A stretch of DNA of 64,000 nt from Polynucleobacter finlandensis (GCF_018881755.1 NZ_JACVPS010000011.1:35655-99654); one strand, 5' to 3'; positions 1 through 8,799 are shown, counted from the stretch's first letter. Translations and numbers: made by a program. The notes: a model not told the origin generated them from the sequence alone.

Positions 1-25
1 CTTTCTTCATCCACTGGCCAATAGC

Positions 26-66
26 TTGATTTGGATCAAATCGAAGATTTCTGGCCTAAGCATAAT
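26..66 (+). promoter_or_regulatory. FNR box and predicted promoter of usp
   Basis: A perfect FNR/Anr palindrome TTGAT-TTGG-ATCAA lies at 26-39. A -10-like CATAAT at 61-66 puts the predicted transcription start near 73, so the box is centred at about -40.5, close to the class II activator position (-41.5). An FNR protein with matching recognition residues is encoded at 60947-61720. The promoter positions are inference from spacing. Confidence 0.7.
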
Positions 67-98
67 GAAGTTAATTACACATTTTCTAGGATGAAGTC

Positions 99-905
99 AT
101 GTTGAAAAATTTAATGGTGCATTTAGATCAAAGCCCTCGCTGTGAGGCTCGTTTGAAAATAGCTACCGCTTTAGCAAAAGCAAATGGCGCCAGATTGGTT
201 GGGGTATTTGCCCAAAAAGGACCCTCTAAGCTTGTCGGTAGCATGGCAAGCTGGCCCCCACAAGAGTATGTTGAGGCTAGCCAAGAGAGCAAAAAGACAT
301 TTGAATCTGCAACCCAAGGATTAAATGCTGAATGGGTAGACATCAATCGAGGAAGTGACTCTGCTGTTTTGGCTCTGGTTTCGGAGAAGGCAAGGTATTT
401 TGATTTAGTCATCATGGGGCAATATGAGGAATCAGGCCTTAATTTTGTCCCAGCCGAGCTTGTTGAGGAAGTATTAACCAACGCAGGCCGTCCTGTACTC
501 ATCATTCCGTATGTTGGTGAATTCTCTGGCTCATTTAAACATCCATTAATTGCTTGGAATGCATCGAGCCAAGCTGCTCATGCATTAAATGATGCTCTTC
601 CATTGATATTAAATTGTGACCAAGCCGTTGTCTTGGCTTTTGATTCCAGCTTTGACCGAGCAGAAGCATCCTGTAAAGAGGTTGCCGTACAACTCTCATG
701 CCATGGCATCAAATCTAAAACAGAGGCCATGATCATTGATGATATTGGCGTGATGGATATGCTACTCAACAACGCCTGTGATCAAGGTGCTGATTTACTG
801 GTTATGGGTGCTCATAGTCATATCGGCTTCCCATTCATCAGTCGGGGTGCTGGTACAAGACATATTTTGAAAACGATGGTTCTGCCGGTTTTAATGTCTA
901 GCTAA
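99..905 (+). CDS. tandem-domain universal stress protein (UspA family)
   Basis: A cytoplasmic protein of 268 residues made of two Usp (alpha/beta, Rossmann-like) domains, about residues 1-140 and 148-268. The second domain ends in the usual nucleotide-loop region (MGAHSH followed by RGAGTRHIL), then a final hydrophobic strand (VLPVLMS). The first domain keeps the shape (MGQYEESG, then VLIIPY) but has a degenerate loop. Such tandem Usp proteins usually help survival under starvation or low oxygen; the biochemical role is unknown. It is monocistronic, followed by a terminator at 955-980. The FNR box upstream predicts induction when oxygen is low. Confidence 0.85.
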   Translation: MLKNLMVHLDQSPRCEARLKIATALAKANGARLVGVFAQKGPSKLVGSMASWPPQEYVEASQESKKTFESATQGLNAEWVDINRGSDSAVLALVSEKARYFDLVIMGQYEESGLNFVPAELVEEVLTNAGRPVLIIPYVGEFSGSFKHPLIAWNASSQAAHALNDALPLILNCDQAVVLAFDSSFDRAEASCKEVAVQLSCHGIKSKTEAMIIDDIGVMDMLLNNACDQGADLLVMGAHSHIGFPFISRGAGTRHILKTMVLPVLMSS

Positions 906-954
906 ATATTTTTTTGTTGTTTGTTGGAAGTCTCCTTACTGCTTTGGCAGTTTT

Positions 955-980
955 AGCCACCTCCGGGTGGCTTTTTTCTT
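955..980 (+). terminator. Rho-independent terminator after usp
   Basis: A seven-pair stem AGCCACC/GGGTGGCT-type hairpin (955-961 with 966-972) and a TCCG tetraloop are followed by a run of six or more T residues. Confidence 0.85.
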
Positions 981-1092
981 GGCGCAAAGCAGTCATCCGA
1001 TGCGATGTTGATTTTTAGGTGATACTAAGAGTTAGTAACTAGTAGAATTTAAAAATACGATAAAAATGAGTTTTAACTCATACGGAGATCAT

Positions 1093-2136
1093 ATGAAAAT
1101 CACTTACAAGATATTTGCTTTACTGATTTCTTTCGTTGGGATTGGTCAGGTATTTGCTGCCGGAAAAATTCAAATGAATGAATACATGGTGCAAAGCGAT
1201 ACACTTGGCATTTCACTTTACGTACGCAATAAGCACTTAACTGGTATGAAGAAATTCACAGCAGAGAAAACGCTGCTGTATGTGCATGGCTCTACATATC
1301 CAGCAGAAACTGCTTTTGATTTATCGCTAGGCGGAACCTCTTGGATGGAGTACATGGCATCGAGAGGCTATGACGTTTGGTTGGTTGACTTGCGCGGTTA
1401 TGGAAAATCAACTCGCCCACCAGAGATGGATCAACCTGCAGAACAAAACGCACCTCTAGTGCGAACCGATGTTGCTGTGAGCGATGTTTCCAGTGCTGTC
1501 GATTACATCTTAAAAAAGCGCAATATTCAGAAGATGAATTTACTCGGCTGGTCATGGGGTACAACCATTATGGGTAAGTACACTACTGAACATAATGAGA
1601 AAGTTAATAAGCTAGTCCTATACGCACCTCAGTGGTTACGTCAGGGTGGTGCACCATTAACGGATAAAGGCGGTGCACTTGGGGCATATCGAGTCGCATC
1701 AATTGCTGATGCTAAAAATCGCTGGTTAACTGGTGTTCCAGAAAATGCCAAAGCCAGTTTGATTCCAGAAGGTTGGTTTGAGAAATGGGCTAATGCGACT
1801 TTTGATACCGACCCTTGGGGCAAGACGCAGACACCTAAGAAGTTACGAGCACCTAACGGAACAGTGCAAGATGCGCGTGAGTACTGGACTGCTGGTAAGC
1901 CTGTCTATGAGCCAAAAGATATTCGGGTGCCTGTAATGTTGGTTCATGCTGAGTGGGATGCTGACTTACCTAGCTACATGATGTATGAATATTTTACTAA
2001 GCTAGAAAATGCGCCATACAAGGAAATGCTCCAAATCAGTGAAGGTACTCACACCATCATCATGGAAAAGAATCGTATGTTGATGTTTGCGGGAGTGCAG
2101 GAATTCTTGGATAGCGGCTTTAAGCCAGAGAAGTAA
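1093..2136 (+). CDS. secreted alpha/beta hydrolase
   Basis: An exported alpha/beta-hydrolase-fold protein. The start at 1093 is preferred over an in-frame ATG at 1066 because GGAG sits just upstream (1084-1087) and a clean signal peptide follows (MKITYKIFALL...VFA). The nucleophile elbow is GWSWGTT, the acid is probably in the HAEWDADLP segment, and the catalytic His is in EGTHTII near the C-terminus, so a complete Ser-Asp-His triad is present. An LRGYGKS segment before the elbow is typical of the family. Substrate unknown (ester, lactone or peptide). It stands alone between a terminator and a convergent gene. Confidence 0.8.
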   Translation: MKITYKIFALLISFVGIGQVFAAGKIQMNEYMVQSDTLGISLYVRNKHLTGMKKFTAEKTLLYVHGSTYPAETAFDLSLGGTSWMEYMASRGYDVWLVDLRGYGKSTRPPEMDQPAEQNAPLVRTDVAVSDVSSAVDYILKKRNIQKMNLLGWSWGTTIMGKYTTEHNEKVNKLVLYAPQWLRQGGAPLTDKGGALGAYRVASIADAKNRWLTGVPENAKASLIPEGWFEKWANATFDTDPWGKTQTPKKLRAPNGTVQDAREYWTAGKPVYEPKDIRVPVMLVHAEWDADLPSYMMYEYFTKLENAPYKEMLQISEGTHTIIMEKNRMLMFAGVQEFLDSGFKPEK

Positions 2137-2151
2137 GTATTTAGCTGAAAC

Positions 2152-2175
2152 GCTAGCCGTCTTCGGGTGGCTAGC
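2152..2175. terminator. hairpin between convergent genes
   Basis: A perfect seven-pair stem GCTAGCC/GGCTAGC encloses a ten-base loop, between the hydrolase and the minus-strand gene. There is no T-run on the plus side, so terminator function is only possible. Confidence 0.4.
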
Positions 2176-2551
2176 CTTCAATAATAAATTCTGCGTTAAG
2201 CGGTCGCACACGCTCATCAACATAGTAGCCGCCATACTCACCATACCTTAGGTACTTGCGAGTGCAGTTCATGCACTCGTAGATATCGCACCTGGTGTAA
2301 GGGTGGTAGCCAATAGCTATTGGTGCATCAGCAGACCATGAGTTTGTCCCATGAGGGTGGTATTCCTCCCAAGTTTCTGGCTTGTCTTCATCCCGTAGTG
2401 TGCCAATGATTTTTAAGAGCTTCAGGTCAAAACTTCCAGGTACAGACTCCCACCCCGGATTCATCAGCGCATTGCAAGTGCCGCATTCCGAGCTTGCCTG
2501 ATTTAAGCGCGCAAGCTCTAAGAGCTCACTTGAGCGTGTAATTTTGAGCAT
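2171..2551 (-). CDS. hypothetical protein with Cys pairs
   Basis: A 126-residue protein I do not recognise. It has no signal peptide or membrane segment. Visible features are a CGTC pair near residue 23, a CDIYECMNC cluster near residues 90-97 and several aromatic residues at the C-terminus (YGEYGGYYV). The spacing of the four to five cysteines suggests a zinc-binding knuckle, which is inference. It stands alone, converges on the hydrolase and has no obvious ribosome binding site. Confidence 0.6.
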   Translation of the reverse strand: MLKITRSSELLELARLNQASSECGTCNALMNPGWESVPGSFDLKLLKIIGTLRDEDKPETWEEYHPHGTNSWSADAPIAIGYHPYTRCDIYECMNCTRKYLRYGEYGGYYVDERVRPLNAEFIIEG

Positions 2552-2677
2552 TCGTTAGTTTGAGCTAAAAGGGTAAATCATAGGCTGAATTTAGCCTTAA
2601 AGTTTAGGAACAAGACAATATATTTGCGTTATATTGACATGGTTAAAACTATATAAATAAATTCAGGAGATTTGTTA

Positions 2678-3346
2678 ATGAGCACAACTGGGATTGAAAT
2701 TCATCCAAGAAAAGAAGCCTTTCAAGAGGGCATCTCCGCTCTAACGGGGCTGGCAACCTCAGTGGTGAGTGATGTCATGGGCAGGACGATTGGCGCAGTC
2801 AGTATTCTCCCGGTGAATAAATCTTCTGTCTCCGTTTGCGGTAATGCCGTAACAGTTAGCGTTCGTGCTGGGGACAATCTTTTAATTCATAAAGCCTTGC
2901 AAATCCTAAAACCAGGTGATGTCTTGGTAGTGGATGGTGGTGGCGATATAACGCGTGCCCTGTTTGGGGAAATCATGATGACGGTTGCCAAATCGAAAGG
3001 TGCGATTGGCTGTGTCTTTGATGGTGCTATTCGTGATGTGGATGCTTTTGAGAAACACAAATTCCCATGCTGGGCTCGTGGCGTGAATATGCGCGGCCCT
3101 TATAAGGATGGCCCTGGATCGATTAATACCTCAATTAGTATTGGTGGCATGGTCGTCAATCCGGGTGATGTGATTTTGGGTGACTGCGATGGCATTATTG
3201 CTCTATCTCCAAACATTGCACTCGAAGCTGCCAAGTTGGGTAAAGAAAAAGAAACGGCTGAACGCAAAACCATTCAATCCATTTTGGATGGTCAATATAA
3301 CGATGCTTGGGTGGATGCCACTTTAAAACAAAAAGGCGCCCTATGA
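2678..3346 (+). CDS. RraA-family aldolase-like protein (LigK/HMG aldolase type)
   Basis: Member of the RraA-like fold, which covers 4-carboxy-4-hydroxy-2-oxoadipate (CHA)/4-hydroxy-4-methyl-2-oxoglutarate aldolases and the RNase E regulator RraA. ATG at 2678 is chosen because AGGAGA ends eight bases upstream; a TTG at 2672 is also in frame. Seen: the metal-site motif GAIRDVDAF (Arg-Asp pair that binds divalent metal and substrate) and the C-terminal GDCDGIIAL. About 222 residues, normal for the family. It is the first gene of an operon that also holds a LigJ-like hydratase and a second RraA-family gene (7117-7788), so a catabolic aldolase or decarboxylase role is likelier than RNase E control. 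It overlaps the next gene by ATGA. Confidence 0.75.
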   Translation: MSTTGIEIHPRKEAFQEGISALTGLATSVVSDVMGRTIGAVSILPVNKSSVSVCGNAVTVSVRAGDNLLIHKALQILKPGDVLVVDGGGDITRALFGEIMMTVAKSKGAIGCVFDGAIRDVDAFEKHKFPCWARGVNMRGPYKDGPGSINTSISIGGMVVNPGDVILGDCDGIIALSPNIALEAAKLGKEKETAERKTIQSILDGQYNDAWVDATLKQKGAL

Positions 3347-4290
3347 AAAAAGCCCTATTTACTTTTGCTTTAAGTATCCTAGCGATCAATGCCATTGCCG
3401 CATATCCAGATAAGTCCATTAAGTTTTTGGTTCCGTGGCCTCCAGGCGGCGCAACGGATCAGGTGGCGCGTATCTTGGTTCAACCCTTAACAAAAGAGCT
3501 GGGCGTTTCAGTATTTGTTGAGAACAAGGGTGGGGCAGGCGGGAACATTGGCACCCAAGCTTTTGTACAAGATAAACCTGATGGTTACTCTATTTTGATG
3601 GCCACGAGCTCTACCAATGCTGCTGGCCCTCACTTATTTGCGAACCAGGGATTTGATGCCGCTAAAGATTTCACGCCAGTAGTGCTGGTCTGCACGATTC
3701 CAAACATCATGGTCGTGCCAGCTGCATCACCCTGGAACAGCATGAAAGATCTCATGACTGATGCGAAGCAGAACCCTGGAAAGTTTACTTATGGCTCGGC
3801 TGGTATCGGCGCCTCTCAGCATTTGGCTGGAGCGCAATTTAAAACGGTGACTGGTTTGGATATTCGTCACGTTCCCTATAAGGGGAGTGGTCCGGCAGCA
3901 GTAGATTTGATGGCTGGGCATATTGACATGATGCTGGATACTGGGTCACTCAATAATATTAAAGCGGGGAAGCTGAAGGCCCTTGGTGTAGCTGCTGATA
4001 AACGTATTCCTGAATTACCTAATGTACCCACGATGAAAGAAGTAGGTGTGCCGATGGTAGCTAATGCCTGGTATGGCGTCATGCTCCCAGCTGGAGCCCC
4101 AAAAGATATTACCGAAAAACTGAATGCAGCTTTTAATAAAGTGCTGAGGGATCCTGAGGTGAAGCAGCACCTTCAATCCATAGGTGCACAGGTTGATGGT
4201 GGCTCTGTTGCTGATTTCACAAAGTTTTCTCAATCAGAGATTAAGCGTTACGAAGGTATTGTCAGAATGTCAGGGGCTCCTAGAGAGTAA
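3343..4290 (+). CDS. Bug-family (TctC) periplasmic receptor 1
   Basis: A tripartite tricarboxylate transporter type binding protein of about 315 residues with an N-terminal signal peptide (MKKALFTFALSILAINAIA). Family signatures are WPPGGATDQVAR in the first lobe, NKGGAGGNIGT at the ligand-closing loop, and HVPYKGSGPA in the hinge region. The start overlaps the stop of the upstream aldolase (ATGA), so the two are translationally coupled, and only two bases separate it from the next receptor. The context suggests capture of the carboxylate processed by the ligJ/ligK-like genes. No TctA/TctB membrane partner is encoded in this window. Confidence 0.9.
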   Translation: MKKALFTFALSILAINAIAAYPDKSIKFLVPWPPGGATDQVARILVQPLTKELGVSVFVENKGGAGGNIGTQAFVQDKPDGYSILMATSSTNAAGPHLFANQGFDAAKDFTPVVLVCTIPNIMVVPAASPWNSMKDLMTDAKQNPGKFTYGSAGIGASQHLAGAQFKTVTGLDIRHVPYKGSGPAAVDLMAGHIDMMLDTGSLNNIKAGKLKALGVAADKRIPELPNVPTMKEVGVPMVANAWYGVMLPAGAPKDITEKLNAAFNKVLRDPEVKQHLQSIGAQVDGGSVADFTKFSQSEIKRYEGIVRMSGAPRE

Positions 4291-4292
4291 AA

Positions 4293-5261
4293 ATGATGAA
4301 GAAGATGATCTCCAATGTTTTATTGTTTTGCGGGTTTCTATTCTCAGTCCATTCGATGGCTCAGGACTATCCGAATAAACCAATTAAGGTTCTGGTTGGG
4401 TATGCGCCAGGTGGCGCGGTAGATTTAGTTGCCAGAAGTTTGGGACAAAGTCTTTCTGGCTCAATGGGGCAAGCTTTTGTCATTGAAAACAAGCCAGGTG
4501 CTGGGACTAATATTGCGGTTAAGCAATTGATTGATAGCCCGCCAGATGGATATACGCTGATGGTTGCAGCCAATGCCTTAGCTGCCAATATGGCTCTTTA
4601 TAAACCTCAGCCATTTGATGTCGATAAAGACATCACCCCAATTGCAATGATTGGTAGCGTCCCGGTAGTGATAGCTACAACTGCTGGAAGTAAGTATCAA
4701 AAATTATCAGACCTGATTAAAGCGGCAAAGGCAAATCCGGATTTCATTACCTACGGGTCACCAGGCAATGGCGCAACCCCACACATGGCCATGAAATTCT
4801 TTGAGCAGGCTGCTGGAGTTTCCTTTAAGCATGTCCCATATAAAGGGGGCGCACCCGCCATTACAGACTTAATCGGAGGCCAGTTAGATTTGGTCGCAAT
4901 GAATATGCTTGAAATTGCTCCTCAGGTTAAAGCTGGAAATCTTAAAATCATTGCAGTGATGAGCGCTAAGCGCTCCCCATTATTTCCAGGTGTACCTACA
5001 ATTGCAGAATCTGGATTTCCTGGATTTGAGGCTTCTGTTTGGTATAGCTTAATTGCGCCTGCTAAAACACCAGCAGGGATTGTGAAGACATTGCACACAG
5101 AGGTAGAGAAAGCACTCAAATCGAAAGACATGATTGAGCGTTTAACTTCGGTTGGCGGCGAGGTCAATCCCGGTAGCACTGCGCAATTTACAGCCTTTCT
5201 TAATTCAGAGCGCAAGCGTTACGAAAAGCTGGTTCGCGATGCCAATATTCAGCCTGATTAA
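4293..5261 (+). CDS. Bug-family (TctC) periplasmic receptor 2
   Basis: A 322-residue Bug protein; ATG at 4293 or 4296. The signal peptide ends SMAQ, and the mature part begins DYPNKPIKVLVG, the usual Bug N-terminus. It has YAPGGAVDLVAR, NKPGAGTN and HVPYKGGAPAI. It is only distantly similar to receptor 1 by eye, so it is a diverged paralogue rather than a recent duplicate. It probably recognises a related ligand in the same uptake step. Followed after 18 bases by a different type of binding protein. Confidence 0.9.
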   Translation: MMKKMISNVLLFCGFLFSVHSMAQDYPNKPIKVLVGYAPGGAVDLVARSLGQSLSGSMGQAFVIENKPGAGTNIAVKQLIDSPPDGYTLMVAANALAANMALYKPQPFDVDKDITPIAMIGSVPVVIATTAGSKYQKLSDLIKAAKANPDFITYGSPGNGATPHMAMKFFEQAAGVSFKHVPYKGGAPAITDLIGGQLDLVAMNMLEIAPQVKAGNLKIIAVMSAKRSPLFPGVPTIAESGFPGFEASVWYSLIAPAKTPAGIVKTLHTEVEKALKSKDMIERLTSVGGEVNPGSTAQFTAFLNSERKRYEKLVRDANIQPD

Positions 5262-5279
5262 TGCCCAGAAAATAAATTG

Positions 5280-6062
5280 ATGAGATATCGTTTTTTCTGG
5301 GGCAAGGTGTGCGGATTCGTTTTTTCACTCATCCTCTGCGCTTGCTCCACTGCACCGCAAAACTCTATAGCCCCTCAAGGGGAATTAAAGATGGGCCTCT
5401 ATAAAGGCACACCAACTTCAATCTTGCCAGCTAAATTAGCCAGTGGCGATCCTCGGGGAATCGGATATGAATTAGGCGGAGATCTCTCCACCAAGTTAGA
5501 TGTTAAATACTCTCCAGTAGTTTTTGAAAAGAATGCTGATGTTCTGGCAGCCGTGAAAAAAGGTGAGGTCGATTTAGTGTTTACGAATGCCAGTGCTGAT
5601 AGAGCGCAATATATTCAATTTTCAAAGACGGTGATTCAGATTGAAAAGGGATATTTAATTGGCCCTCGAAGCAAAATTAATTCACCTTCTGAGTTGAATC
5701 AACAGAAAGTCAATATTGGCTATAGTATGGGCAGCAACTCTGCGCGAGAACTCCCAGGCCTTATTCCGAATGCCACACTGGTACAAACCACGTCGACGAA
5801 GCAAGCTATTGAGCTTCTCAAGTCTGGTGAACTCGATGGTTTTTCAAGTAATAAAGCGATTCTGTATGAAATGGCGGGAAGCACACCTGGATCGAGAGTG
5901 CTGCCAGTAGTTATTGGCTATGAAAACCTTGCTTTAGGAACGCCTTTAAATAGAAATGGCACGACAGAGCAGTTAAATCTCTTTGTTGATGAAATAACTG
6001 CCTCAGGGAAATTAAAGGCGATTATTGAGCGCTCCGGTATTCAAGGTCTTGCTGCAAAATAA
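5280..6062 (+). CDS. periplasmic binding lipoprotein, SBP_bac_3 type
   Basis: About 260 residues. ATG at 5280 is favoured over TTG at 5277. The N-terminus has a lipoprotein signal with a candidate lipobox (LCAC, followed by STAPQ), so it is probably attached to a membrane lipid. The mature part has the two-lobe layout of amino-acid/polar-ligand binding proteins of ABC systems: GELKMGLYKGTP at the start, KKGEVDLVFTNAS in lobe I and SGELDGFSSNKA in lobe II. No ABC permease or ATPase is adjacent, so it either pairs with a distant transporter or acts as a sensor or accessory binder. It sits mid-operon. Confidence 0.75.
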   Translation: MRYRFFWGKVCGFVFSLILCACSTAPQNSIAPQGELKMGLYKGTPTSILPAKLASGDPRGIGYELGGDLSTKLDVKYSPVVFEKNADVLAAVKKGEVDLVFTNASADRAQYIQFSKTVIQIEKGYLIGPRSKINSPSELNQQKVNIGYSMGSNSARELPGLIPNATLVQTTSTKQAIELLKSGELDGFSSNKAILYEMAGSTPGSRVLPVVIGYENLALGTPLNRNGTTEQLNLFVDEITASGKLKAIIERSGIQGLAAK

Positions 6063-6085
6063 AATGATAACTAGAGAGATGCAGA

Positions 6086-7105
6086 ATGATCATTGACTGT
6101 CATGGGCACTACACCACAGCGCCAAAATCTTTAAAAGCATGGCGTGACGCGCAAGTTGCCAACTTAAGCACTCCTGAGCTTGGTCCAAAAGTATCAGACC
6201 TCAAGATCAGTGATGATGAAATCCGAGAATCAATAGAGCAGAATCAGTTGGCAAGGATGCGTGAGCGCGGCATTGATGTCACCATTTTCTCGCCCCAAGC
6301 CAGTTTTATGACACACCATATTGGTGATTTCAATACATCAGCAACCTGGGCCGCTATCTGTAATGAGCTTTGCTATCGAGTGACTCAGTTATTCCCTCAG
6401 CATTTTGTAGGCGCTGCAATGCTCCCGCAATCACCTGGTGTCGATATCAGCACCTGCTTGCCTGAAATGCGTAAGTGCATTAATGAGTATGGATTTGTGG
6501 GTATTAACCTCAACCCCGATCCTTCTGGAGGGCATTGGCGCGATCCGCCCTTAAGTAATGCCTACTGGCATCCTATTTTTGCAGAAATGACCGCATTGGA
6601 TGTACCTGCCATGATCCACGTCAGTACCAGCTGTAATGAGTGTTTTCATACGACTGGTGCACATTATTTAAATGCAGATACCACAGCATTTATGCAGTGT
6701 TTAACTTCTGATTTGTTCGAGAAATTTCCAAAGCTACGCTTTTTGATTCCACATGGCGGCGGGGCTGTTCCTTACCACTGGGGGCGCTTTAGAGGCTTGG
6801 CTCAGGATATGAATATTCCAGACCTCAATCAGAAGCTTCTGAATAATATCTACTTTGATACTTGTGTTTACCATCAACCAGGTATCAATTTATTGACTGA
6901 AGTAATTCCGGTGAAAAATATTTTGTTTGCCTCGGAAACCTTTGGTGCCGTGAAAGATATTGATCCTGATACTGGATTCTATTTTGACGATACGCGTCGT
7001 TATATCGATGAAGTGAAGTCATTGAGCGAGAAGGATCGATCAATGATCTTTGAGGGTAATGCTCGAACAGTATTTTCTAGAATCAACTTCAGAATTCCTA
7101 AGTAA
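6086..7105 (+). CDS. ligJ: LigJ-like 4-oxalomesaconate hydratase / amidohydrolase_2 family
   Basis: A TIM-barrel metal-dependent hydrolase of the amidohydrolase_2 group, 339 residues. The N-terminus MIIDCHGHYTTAPKSL carries the HxH metal motif and closely resembles LigJ of the protocatechuate 4,5-cleavage pathway, which hydrates 4-oxalomesaconate to 4-carboxy-4-hydroxy-2-oxoadipate. Further expected metal or substrate residues are in MIHVST, IPHGGGAVPYHWGR and FASETFGA. A RraA/LigK-family aldolase, which would cleave the product to pyruvate and oxaloacetate, follows after 11 bases and strongly supports the assignment. The family similarity is certain; the exact substrate is inferred. The upstream ring-cleavage dioxygenase (LigAB or gallate dioxygenase) is not in the window. 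Confidence 0.75.
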   Translation: MIIDCHGHYTTAPKSLKAWRDAQVANLSTPELGPKVSDLKISDDEIRESIEQNQLARMRERGIDVTIFSPQASFMTHHIGDFNTSATWAAICNELCYRVTQLFPQHFVGAAMLPQSPGVDISTCLPEMRKCINEYGFVGINLNPDPSGGHWRDPPLSNAYWHPIFAEMTALDVPAMIHVSTSCNECFHTTGAHYLNADTTAFMQCLTSDLFEKFPKLRFLIPHGGGAVPYHWGRFRGLAQDMNIPDLNQKLLNNIYFDTCVYHQPGINLLTEVIPVKNILFASETFGAVKDIDPDTGFYFDDTRRYIDEVKSLSEKDRSMIFEGNARTVFSRINFRIPK

Positions 7106-7116
7106 AAAGGCTTTAG

Positions 7117-7788
7117 ATGACATCCCAAGAATTTGATCAAAAATATAGACCTCGCCTAGAAAAGTTAGCAACATCCAATCTCAGTGACGCCCTCGATAAG
7201 CTGGGAATTTCTGCGGCGGTGATTGGGATTCTTCCTCAGTGGGGCAAGACGAAGGTAGTTGGGAGAGCGATAACCATTCGCATGATTGCCGCGGGAGCTG
7301 TTGAAAGTAAGACGCATTTGGGCGTAGATGCCATTTTTTCAGCTTCACCCGGCGATGTGATTGTGATCGATAACCGCGGGGACCTAAACAATAACTGTTG
7401 GGGTGAGATTCTCTCCATGGGTGCGCTTAAAAAAGGGATTTCAGGGGTGGTGGTTGATGGGGCTGTACGTGACGTTGATACCTGTGAAGAATTCGGCTTT
7501 CCAGTGCATGCACGGGGAACAGTACCCATTACTGCCCGTGGGCGCATTGTGCAAGAGGCATGGAATATCCCAGTCAGAATTGGCAATATCCCAGTTATTC
7601 CTGGAGATGTCATGGTTGCTGATGTGAATGGTGTAGTGGCTATTCCAGCTGCAAAACTTGAGCTAGTTTTGGATGCAGCAGAAGCCATTGCCAAGAAAGA
7701 GCTCGCCATGGTTGAGGCTTTAAGACAAGGCCAGTCAATGATTGATGTCGATAAGCAGTTTAATTACGAGCAAATGCTCAAGCATTAA
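7117..7788 (+). CDS. RraA/LigK-family 4-carboxy-4-hydroxy-2-oxoadipate aldolase-like protein
   Basis: A 223-residue RraA-fold protein. It keeps the metal/substrate motif VVDGAVRDVDTCEE and the glycine-rich GEILSMGALKKG, which fits class II pyruvate aldolases of the LigK/HMG aldolase group. The late motif reads ADVNGVVAIP, with Asn where the first paralogue (2678-3346) has Asp. Placed directly after the LigJ-like hydratase, it is the better candidate of the two for cleaving 4-carboxy-4-hydroxy-2-oxoadipate. Expected products are pyruvate and oxaloacetate. RraA function is not favoured because of the operon. Confidence 0.75.
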   Translation: MTSQEFDQKYRPRLEKLATSNLSDALDKLGISAAVIGILPQWGKTKVVGRAITIRMIAAGAVESKTHLGVDAIFSASPGDVIVIDNRGDLNNNCWGEILSMGALKKGISGVVVDGAVRDVDTCEEFGFPVHARGTVPITARGRIVQEAWNIPVRIGNIPVIPGDVMVADVNGVVAIPAAKLELVLDAAEAIAKKELAMVEALRQGQSMIDVDKQFNYEQMLKH

Positions 7789-7812
7789 TTCATCTATACG
7801 AGAGGGCGCCCA

Positions 7813-8799
7813 ATGTTGCCAAGATCCAAGCTTAGAAAATCTTTACTAGATTTGAGTTTGTCTTTAGTCGTTTATTTTGGTTTCATTGGTGGGGCATATG
7901 CCGAGTACCCATGCTCTGTCGTGAAGATTGTCTCTCCATATCCGCCTGGTGGTGCCAGTGATGTTCTGGCGAGGATCTTAGTCCCGGGACTCACGAAGCA
8001 ATTGGGCGTCAATATTATTGTCGAAAATAAGACTGGTGCAAGTGGCAATATTGGCACTGAATTTGTCAGCAGTGCTGCAGGAGATGGCTGCACTTTATTG
8101 CTGGGGAATAGCACAGGCATTGTGATCAACAGAAATTTATACAAGCTCAGAAGCGATCCTATTCTCAGTCTGAAGCCAGTTGTTGAAGTTGCGGCAGTGC
8201 CAATGGTCTTATATGTCAACTCATCCGTCCCTGCAAATTCTTTCGCGGAGCTGATTGCTTTAATTAAAAAAGAACCAGGCAAATATAGTTTCGCTTCTCC
8301 AGGTAGTGGTAGCACCCATCATTTATTAGGTGAGTTATTAAAGCTCGAGCAAAAGCTGGATATGACGCATATTCCTTATAGGGGTTCAGGCCCTGCTATT
8401 GCTGATGTCTTAGCAGGTCAAGTGCCTATGGCCTTTGAATCGACCGGTGCCATGGTGCCTCATCTGAACAGCGGCAAGGTTAGAGCCTTAGCTACAACAG
8501 GATCCGTTAGGGCAAAAAACTTACCAGATGTTCCCACAATGAAAGAGCTTGGCTATCCAAAATTTGTAGTTGAGAACTGGTATGGAATTTTTGTTCCTGC
8601 TAAAACTCCAACATCACTGGTGAATATCTTAAATAAAGAAATCAACAAGATTCTAGTCTCGGCTGAAGTTGCTGAAAGCTTAGCAAAAATGGGCTCCATT
8701 AATAGCGAGCAAACACCTGAACAGTTCGCTGCATTTATAAAAAAGGAAATCCCTTATTGGGAGCTGCTAGTTAAGCAGTCGGGCGCAACGGCTGACTAG
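7813..8799 (+). CDS. Bug-family (TctC) periplasmic receptor 3
   Basis: A 328-residue Bug protein with a longer, positively charged signal peptide (cleavage near GGAYA). It shows SPYPPGGASDVLAR, NKTGASGNIGT and HIPYRGSGPA. Unlike the other receptors here it has two cysteines in the mature N-terminal lobe (EYPCSV and GDGCTLL), which could form a disulfide. It is the last gene of the operon that starts at 2678, and its end overlaps the convergent MFS gene by four bases. Confidence 0.9.
   Translation: MLPRSKLRKSLLDLSLSLVVYFGFIGGAYAEYPCSVVKIVSPYPPGGASDVLARILVPGLTKQLGVNIIVENKTGASGNIGTEFVSSAAGDGCTLLLGNSTGIVINRNLYKLRSDPILSLKPVVEVAAVPMVLYVNSSVPANSFAELIALIKKEPGKYSFASPGSGSTHHLLGELLKLEQKLDMTHIPYRGSGPAIADVLAGQVPMAFESTGAMVPHLNSGKVRALATTGSVRAKNLPDVPTMKELGYPKFVVENWYGIFVPAKTPTSLVNILNKEINKILVSAEVAESLAKMGSINSEQTPEQFAAFIKKEIPYWELLVKQSGATAD

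Noticed and set aside
2634..2657. Possible sigma-70 promoter TTGACA...TATAAA before the first aldolase
   Set aside because: The spacer is only about 12 bases, too short for a normal promoter; other placements fit poorly.
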